Shown: positions 58,177-64,000 of the stretch, in pieces | Position numbering within the stretch: position 1 is the stretch's first letter | Layout of the letters: each line of letters opens with the position of its first letter | Origin: Anthostomella pinea | Taxonomy: Eukaryota; Ascomycota; Sordariomycetes; Xylariales; Xylariaceae | DNA: 64,000 nt | Reading direction: 5' to 3' | Assembly (NCBI GenBank): GCA_963556695.1 | Contig: CAUWAG010000006.1 | Span: forward strand, 1,674,001-1,738,000 | Translations under genes and position numbers: made by a program | Notes under the pieces: model-generated | The model's database searches: none | What the model was told of the DNA's origin: nothing | Seen by the model: only the letters and a program-made list of their open reading frames with translations

Positions 58177-61076
58177 ATTATCAGTGCATATATAATGCCA
58201 AGGGGCAATCTCTCTGAACTCCCGAAGGAACCACTGGGCCTGGAGATCTTTTTCTTTAAATATAATGCCTGGCGTAAGGGCCTTGCCCGTAGCGGAGATG
58301 GCCTCAATGAAAGAGGTCCAGCCGCGGCCTTGGTCGCTCTTTAAGAAGGTCTTTTTTGTCTCCGTGCTGCCCAAAACGAGACCATCAAGCCCTAAATAGG
58401 TTAGTTAATGGATAAAGTTAACAGGGGATTATTCAGGGATTATTCAGGGGCTTTCCCATACCGAAACCCGCTATGATACCGCCCTCATCTACGTTGTACG
58501 TGTTTTGAGGCTTTACCCAATCAAAATCCTCACAATGATCGAAGTACCAGTTAACAGACTTCGGCGTAAAGCCCTTAAATCGAGCGGCTTCCTGTCTGCG
58601 GCTAGATTTTGTTTTTATTTGGGGGTTACGGCGAAGAAATCCATCCATCCAGTTCTTCCCAACTGTCTTAGTGATGCCATTTAACTTGGAGGTAGCCTAA
58701 ACGATTGCCTTGACGGCGCTATGCAATGGGGTGAGCCCCAGAGACTCCTGACAAAGTATCCACTGGGCTAGGCGTGTTTTATGCTCATCGGATAGTCTTT
58801 TTTTTGGCTGCTGCGTCTCTCCCTTTGAAGGTTTGCCGTTGAGGCGGTCAGACAGCGTCTGCTTAGGTGTACCCCATTTCTGAGCTGATTTTCGGACCGA
58901 CAGCTTGTTATCGGTGACATCTAGTATGACATCTGCCATAGTATCCTCTGTATAAGAAGGCATTTCGAGAGTCACGATGCTACGTTGCATATAAAAGAAG
59001 AAGAGAACGGGTGCATAAGGGCAAATTTGCCCTTATGAGGGGTAGAAACCACGGGCGGGGGGACCCCTTATCGCCGGGTCTGGCTAAAAGGATCTATATT
59101 GGGTAAACATCAAGAAAAGAGCTATTCAGCGAACTAATTACATCGCGAATCCCTTCAAAAACAGCTGGATTCGGTATAAGTGAAGTTGTTGATGTTTTGG
59201 TGTGTGGCAGTAGATTTTGCAGTCCGAGTGGTGGGGGTGGCCGAGTGGTGAGTGGGGCATAGTAGCTGCTCCAGTTCAGTCTCCATGGCCTTGATCTTCC
59301 TATTCTTAATAATAAGGTTGGTCTCCTTAGCCTTGAATGCAGTGGCTATCTTTCTGTATTTTAGCCAGGTGCCAGGTGACTTATGTTTGCCGAAATTCAT
59401 GATCCGACGGCTTGTAGTAGGGGTCCGTTAGCCCTCTGGTTCGGAGCTTTCAGGCTCTCAGGTTTAGGGGTCTTCTGCTTCTCTTCCTGGATTTCTGGGT
59501 GCGTTAAGTACTTTCTTTGGCTGATAGGATAACATCCAGCTGTTTTGAAGCTGAGAGGATGTTTACCTTAATAAAAGCAGCAGTTCTGGCCTGGCTATAG
59601 CACCGAATGAAGTTGACCTTGTCAATAGGCGAGGCATCTGTCAAAGAATTTAGCTGAAAAATGAATTTCTGGTAGTGAGCCTTCAGTGCGTTATAGGGCC
59701 CGTTATCTAGGGGTTGCATGCCGTGATTAGTATGCGCAGGAAAGAAATAGAGCAATATGTTGACAAAGTAACAGATGGTCATGAATTTGTCCTTACAACA
59801 CGTGTTAGCCCTTATTAAATGAGGAAAGAAATAAAGGAAGTCTATATTAAATAACAAAAATTATATACGTACGGAGGCAGGACTACTATAGCCATCTAGT
59901 ATTAAAAGAATAGGCTCAGTCTGATCTTTTCCTCATATCTCGTCTACTTGCGAAAGCATCTTCTAGCCGTTGACAGGCTATGTTATTCGAAGTCCAGCCG
60001 TTTTCTGAGCATATATAATGCCAATTGGCGGTCTTTCAGAACTCCTCGATGAACCACTGGGCCTGGAGGTTCTTTCCCTTGAATATAATACCTGGTTTGA
60101 GGATTTTTCTAGTTACAGAGATGACCTCAATAAGGAGGTCTAGTTACGGCTTTAAGGGCTTTTTAAGAAGGCCTTCTTAATAACAGAATTACCTAAAATC
60201 AAAGAATTGATGTTTATAAAACTAATAAAATTTTTACAGATTTAAAGGATTAGTTATAATTATCAAAACCAGCCATGATGTCGCCCTTATTGACATTATA
60301 CGTGTTTTCTGGCTTAACCCAGCCGTAATCCTCTAAGATTTCAAAGAACCAGTTAACTGCCTTCGGTATGAAGCCCTTAAAGCGCGCTGATTCTATCCTT
60401 TTGCCAACTTTGGTCTTTATTTGGGGGTTGCGGCGCTTGAAGCCGGTTATGAAGTGGTTTATAAGGGGGCCTAAATCTTCGTTCTTTTTCAACACCTTCA
60501 CGATGATCTCATGCACCAGGGCGTGCGATGGGGCTAGTCCTAGCTTCTCTTGACGCAAAATTCAGTTGGCTATAGTGCTTTCTTGAGCAGGGGAGAGTCT
60601 CTGTTGGTGTATATGGTCTTCACCTTTTGAGGGCTTATCATTAAGTCGGTAAGAGAGCGTTGTAGCAGGGACGCCATGTTTTTGAGCGCTTTTTTGCAGC
60701 GGAAGGCCCTTATCCATGATATCTAAGATGGCATTTGCCATCTGATCCTCTGTATACGGTTTGTGAGGCATTTTAAGCGGCTATACGATGCTGCGGTGCA
60801 TACAGAACAAGGCTTCAGACGAGGCTCCAGAACCCAAAAATCTCTCTTTAGTGTAGAAAACGCGGGATAATAAACAGCCAATTACCTAGGCCGCGCGGGA
60901 TAAATTCTACATGGATTAAACCTTAAGATCAGGGCTACCTAGAGCACTGAATACATTCCGAATAGCTTCAATATCGGGCTGGAAGCATATAAGTGAACAT
61001 AAAGGGTTTAGGTGGTGGTGGTGGGGTTTTGCTGTACGAGATGTGGGGATGTCCGAGATGTAGGGGGGGGATGGTA

Positions 61077-61522
61077 ATGCGCTCTATCGGAGCCGTCGTC
61101 TATCTCGTCGTCGTTGGCGCCCTGGTACGGCGTCTTCTGGTGACGCCTTCTCTTCTGCTGGCGCCCTCACGAAGCTGCGGGCGACGTAATGCTTGGCTGT
61201 ACCAGCGCCCTCTCGCTGGCGCCCACTTGCTAGCGTCTTCTGTGTGAGAGGAAATCTGATGATTCCTTCGTTTGCGCCTGGATGCTTGTGAGGGATCGCT
61301 GATGAGCTGGCCTCTCGCTGGCGCCCTGGACGCTGGTTTATTTCCTTTTTTCAGCTGTAACTCATCTGTTTGGTCCTTTTCCGTTCGGTCTCAGCGCTGG
61401 CGTGCCCTTGGGCAGCACCTTCTGTCTGAGCGCCAGATCTCAGACGATTCTGCCCTCGAATTCGATTCTAAACTGAGAGATGCTACCAGGAGGGCAATAT
61501 CCGAACTGTAGTAACAACGTTG
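61077..61522. other. No gene; short GC-rich repeats
   Basis: GCTGGCGCCC or close variants recur at about 61105, 61157, 61213 and 61316. No coding signal. Confidence 0.4.
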
Positions 61523-61529
61523 TTGTCTA

Positions 61530-61790
61530 TTGTAGAGGCTGGTGTTGAGGTCACCACCGGTACCCTGGGGCCTGGGATAGGGTGTCTCCAACGTTCGTGT
61601 GTCTTGCCATTGCCCATGCTTACACCGCTGCAAGCCTCAACAAGGATGGCTTTCCCTCTAATCGAGAATTACAAGTACCCCTTCCTCAGTGATGGTCGCC
61701 TGATGGAGGGTGTTTCAGGCGAGGCATGGTCACTGGCAGGTCACCTGCAGCTAGGTAACCTGGTTGCTTTCTACGATAACAAACTACATA
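61530..61790 (+). pseudogene. Transketolase fragment with frameshifts
   Basis: GVEVTTGTLGPGI, then in another frame CLAIAHAYTAASLNKDGFP, then back in the first IENYKYPFLSDGRLMEGVSG, EAWSLAGHLQLGNLVAFYDN. This is the thiamine-diphosphate-binding region of fungal transketolase, whose GDG-LMEGVSGEA motif is recognisable with GDG changed to SDG. At least two frameshifts. Both ends of the gene are missing; the sequence turns non-homologous after YDN. Confidence 0.75.
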
Positions 61791-61979
61791 CGAAGCTGAA
61801 AGCGTTAAAGCAGCACTTGGACTCGGTCTCCTCTTAAAGTCCTGAACTCGACGAGGATTGTGGACGGCAATTCTTCGCATGATGCTCACGAGAGCATTAG
61901 CTGCCCTCTAGTAGATGGTCCGAGTGTTGTTAACGTAGATGTTGGGCTTATATGCCCTCGTTTTAAACGGAAGGAAAAA

Positions 61980-63000
61980 TGTCTAGAATGGAACGAAAGG
62001 TTGTTATGTACTTTTTTTTCGTAAGCGGGCTCGTTATTTTAAATAAAAAGGTAAATCCCGGTACGTATAATAACTTATATATTAAACTTATAATTAAAAG
62101 TTTGCGTATATAAATATTATGTTTAAATTTTATAGTTTTTTTCTTTAATAATATACTTATTTAAGAAGAAATTTTTAAGAATTATTATTATGTTTGCTTA
62201 TTTATGTTATCTTCAATTTTTGCATTTTTAACGATATTATTTGCCTTATTGATATCGTTAACGTTATATTTTATTATTATTAAAATGTCTTTTTCTGTAA
62301 CTATGAATTTATAATCGTTCATTTCGTTTTATATTATTTAAGGTGAATATTACGTATTAATTAATTCTTTAACCAAGTTGTTTTTAACACTTATATATTT
62401 TTTTTTTAAAATTTAATCTTTTCAGTTTCCTATTTATTATTAGTTTATTAAGAATTTAATCATCTTTATAAGCTTATATATGTGTAAACGATTTTTTAAA
62501 TTGATTCATAATCATTAGTTAGAAATTAAACAAAATGGCTCCTATGTTAAAGATAATAATCAATATTATTATATAAATTTTTAATGCATCATTTCTTTAA
62601 GCTTAATATTTTTTAAAACATTATAGTTATCTGCATAGTTAGTTTTTATTTATAATTTTATTTCCTCAACAATATTTATGTTTAAACCCCCGTTATTTTA
62701 ACCGATGATTTTTTATATATTCTACGACTTTTTATTATGGCTTTCGATAATATTTTTAACACCGTACTTAATATGTTATATTTAATATTTTCGCTAGGTT
62801 AAAACATATATTTAATTCTTTATTATTTAATTTATTTTAAAACCTTATATACATATATTAAATTTAATTATTATACTTCTTATACATATATATACTTTTA
62901 ATATAAGTTTGAATATAATCTGTAATACTTTTAAATCAGGTTTCAACGATTATCTTTTATATTCATATTTTAAGATAATCACTAATCCGTTTTTAAACAG
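61980..63000. other. Very AT-rich, non-coding
   Basis: About 85 per cent A+T with long T/A runs and no open frame of note. It may be mitochondrial intergenic-type DNA continuous with the rRNA and nad6 pieces, or RIP-degraded sequence; composition alone does not decide. Confidence 0.5.
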
Positions 63001-63120
63001 ACATAGAACATAATTGGACACTTCCATTTACTCTTTGTGAGGTCAGTGCCCCGCATAAACTGTCTTCTACTAAATATAGTATATTGAAAAGTAAAATGTG
63101 CACAAATCTGTTTAAATATT

Positions 63121-63235
63121 GAGGGGAACCTTCCTCTAAGGCTAAATATAATATATAAGCGACGGTGAATAAGTACCGTGAGGGAACGCGTTGAAATAGT
63201 AGTTTTATAAGCAGCTCGAGCTATTTTCCGAAAAA
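63121..63235 (+). rRNA. rnl: Mitochondrial large-subunit rRNA fragment
   Basis: CCTCTAAGGCTAAATATAA, AAGCGACGGTGAATAAGTAC and CGTGAGGGAACGCGTTGAAA are the conserved 5'-domain block of LSU rRNA in its AT-rich mitochondrial form. Only about 115 nt are clear, so this is a fragment, not a working gene. The preceding GAGGTCAGTGCCCCGCATAA may belong to it too. Confidence 0.75.
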
Positions 63236-63246
63236 TATGCTTTTTT

Positions 63247-63317
63247 AACAGTATAGTTTAGTGGTAAAATAGGGAGCTTCAACCTTCACTTTCTCAGTTC
63301 GAGTCTGAGTACTCTTG
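63247..63317 (+). tRNA. trnW: Mitochondrial-type tRNA-Trp(UCA), probably decayed
   Basis: Cloverleaf of 71 nt: acceptor AACAGTA/TACTCTT with one mismatch, D arm GTTTAGTGGTAAAAT, anticodon loop CTTCAAC inside GGGAG/CTTCA with mismatches, T arm CTCAG-TTCGAGT-CTGAG. Anticodon UCA reads UGA as Trp, as in fungal mitochondria. The stem mismatches suggest post-transfer decay. If the loop is read one base earlier it would be Glu(UUC), which I consider less likely. Confidence 0.6.
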
Positions 63318-63358
63318 TAATTTATCCTTTACGAAGGCAAACAAACTTAAATATAAAT

Positions 63359-63559
63359 ATGAATAATTTATTTATTATATACAAAACCTATACAAATGGT
63401 TATAGAACAGATATATTAGATATTATATCATTATTTGCAATTTTATGTGGTATACTTGTTATTATTAGTAAAAATCATATTGTTTCAGTATTATTTTTAT
63501 ATAGATTTTATAATTTTAGTGGGCTTTATTCTAATCTTTATGTATTTAACAAGTCTTAA
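63359..63559 (+). pseudogene. nad6: Truncated mitochondrial nad6 (NADH dehydrogenase subunit 6)
   Basis: MNNLFIIYKTYTNGYRTDIL, DIISLFAILCGILVIISKN and HIVSVLFL match the N-terminal membrane segments of fungal ND6, a complex I subunit normally encoded and translated inside mitochondria. The full protein is about three times longer; here it is lost after about 50 residues and ends in a stop. AT-rich codon use is mitochondrial. It follows the tRNA by 42 bp. Confidence 0.75.
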
Positions 63560-63679
63560 AGTTGATTTATTCTAATTAGTTTCAAATAATATAAATAAAA
63601 ACGTAACTTTACGTTATATATATATAAAGCAATACCTTTTACGATTTTTATTCTAACGTAAAAAAATCAATTATTGTGA

Positions 63680-63840
63680 CGGAACGCTCACCATAACCAC
63701 CATGCCACGGCTGTTCCTCCCAAAAGGATGTCGAATATCAAGCGTGGCAGCTTGAAATTCAATGGTGGTACATGTACTCATGTCCGGGCTCCAGGACTCA
63801 CCACATGGGCTACCTATACCAGACCATGGCAGTTTAAAGG
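63680..63840. other. GC-normal island within AT-rich DNA
   Basis: About 160 bp of balanced composition (for example CCATGCCACGGCTGTTCCTC) with sharp borders to AT-rich sequence on both sides. No gene is recognised in it; AT-rich DNA continues to the window end. Confidence 0.5.
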
Positions 63841-64000
63841 TTTCAGATATTTGATATAATTATCATAAAAGCTGTTTAAAAAGTTAATACAAACCTTACG
63901 TTTATTATATATTGAATATTAATAGGTAAAAAGTTATTACGTTTAAAGCTGGGAAAAAATAATTTCTTAAATAACTTATAAAATAATGATATCATATATT

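Larger units (their letters stand above)
55703..58963 (-). pseudogene. Transposase of element A, split by the LINE
   Basis: From MPSYTEDTMADVILDVTDNK the protein has the psq helix-turn-helix (VRKSAQKWGTPKQTLSDRL) and a CENP-B-like part (FLRRNPQIKTKSSRRQEAAR). The first DDE block is YNVDEGGIIAGFG (acidic pair present). Then the frame reaches HYICTD, where the LINE is inserted. It resumes on the far side with NGWTDNAVVVEWLKSV. The second block reads LILNGHKSH, so the catalytic Asp is Asn. The third is HTSHGLQPLDNGPFNAVK. A coiled, acidic C-terminus ends SRRPARYDN. One stop follows KAIV and one follows LPQAN. Confidence 0.88.
55553..59259 (-). mobile_element. Fot1/Pogo-like DNA transposon A (second layer)
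   Basis: The terminal inverted repeats are about 83 bp and almost perfect (one mismatch): 55553-55635 and 59177-59259. They begin TGCCCCAC and carry CCACCACTCGG twice per end. TA follows the right end; the left flank is CA, probably a mutated TA. Net length without the inserted LINE and SINE is about 2.2 kb. The well-preserved repeats make it clearly younger than B. Confidence 0.9.
55296..60771 (-). pseudogene. Transposase of element B, split by element A and multiply broken
   Basis: The N-terminus MPHKPYTEDQMANAILDIMD, then LQKSAQKHGVPATTLSYRL is a psq-type helix-turn-helix, followed by a CENP-B-like region (FKRRNPQIKTKVGKRIESAR). The first catalytic block reads NVNKGDIMAGF, where an active enzyme has Asp-Glu, so two acidic residues are gone. 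The last block FFPAHTNHGMQPLDNGPYNA is intact. The C-terminal coiled region is interrupted by A at about 59260. It resumes at about 55540 as PKKRQKIPNLDGKFRTVTEV and ends in an acidic tail plus TRSGRFIRAPTRYYK. Stops such as that after ESTIAN fit C-to-T decay. Confidence 0.85.
55145..61074 (-). mobile_element. Fot1/Pogo-like DNA transposon B (outermost layer of the nest)
   Basis: Flanked by TA at 55143-55144 and 61075-61076. Imperfect about 60-bp terminal inverted repeats begin CCATCC plus a C-run, carry CATCTCGTACA-type motifs twice, and end in AAAACCCCACCACCACC. Without the inserted element A (55553-59259) it is about 2.2 kb, normal for Fot1-type elements. The transposase gene is on the minus strand and heavily mutated. 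Confidence 0.9.

Noticed and set aside
55145..61074. Two side-by-side transposons in tandem
   Set aside because: The C-terminal coding part of B lies left of A and the rest right of A, so A is inside B, not beside it.
62000..63000. Centromere or replication origin
   Set aside because: High A+T alone; mitochondrial pieces next to it give a simpler explanation.

Overview
The window is nuclear DNA of a filamentous ascomycete (Pezizomycotina). Real genes are split by 45-85 nt introns with GTRNGT donors and CTNAC-type branch points. There is a fungal amino-acid permease, a FAD monooxygenase, an F-box-like gene, a Tad-type LINE, Fot1/Pogo-like transposons, and fragments of a polyketide synthase and a Zn2Cys6 factor. 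Many inactivating changes are C-to-T type stops (CAA to TAA, CGA to TGA), as expected of RIP or deamination. The window is gene-poor and repeat-rich. Together with a short interstitial TTAGGG tract and mitochondrial-like DNA at the right end, this suggests a subtelomeric or accessory region.

Layout. 1-10.5 kb is the only ordinary genic part: a minus-strand permease running off the left edge (nine visible exons, one frameshift), a tRNA-Gly(GCC) with a 12-nt intron, a small membrane protein, a broken F-box-like gene, a 482-bp MITE, and a FAD monooxygenase with one nonsense codon. 11.0-16.5 kb is a nearly full-length LINE with a gag-like ORF1 and an ORF2 carrying endonuclease, reverse transcriptase and RNase H. 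Its reading frames are broken only by four in-frame stops. 18.8-19.6 kb is a 5'-truncated LINE copy with a 14-bp target-site duplication (TSD).

19.6-54.7 kb is a mosaic of degraded exon-sized pieces of unrelated genes on both strands, several with introns kept. Pieces I can recognise or suggest: ankyrin repeats, Zn2Cys6, zinc knuckle, C2H2 fingers, class II cAMP phosphodiesterase C-terminus, ketosynthase, RRM, an hnRNP-like C-terminus and a Mit1/CHD-type helicase. Short repeat families recur through it, above all an approximately 50-70-bp module present eight times (M1) and an approximately 80-bp module present three times (M2). A tRNA-derived SINE sits at 25.7-26.3 kb.

55.1-61.1 kb is a four-layer transposon nest. 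Fot1/Pogo-like element B is interrupted by Fot1/Pogo-like element A, which is interrupted by a truncated LINE, which is interrupted by a second SINE; TSDs are seen at the two inner layers and TA duplications at the outer ends. The SINE carries the 3' tail of the LINE, so LINE and SINE look like a mobilisation pair. The MITE at 8.5 kb carries the terminal repeats of element B.

61.1-64.0 kb holds a broken transketolase fragment, then very AT-rich DNA with pieces of mitochondrial large-subunit rRNA, a mitochondrial-type tRNA-Trp(UCA) and a truncated nad6. The RNA-to-nad6 order here is rearranged, which points to a mosaic nuclear copy of mitochondrial DNA.
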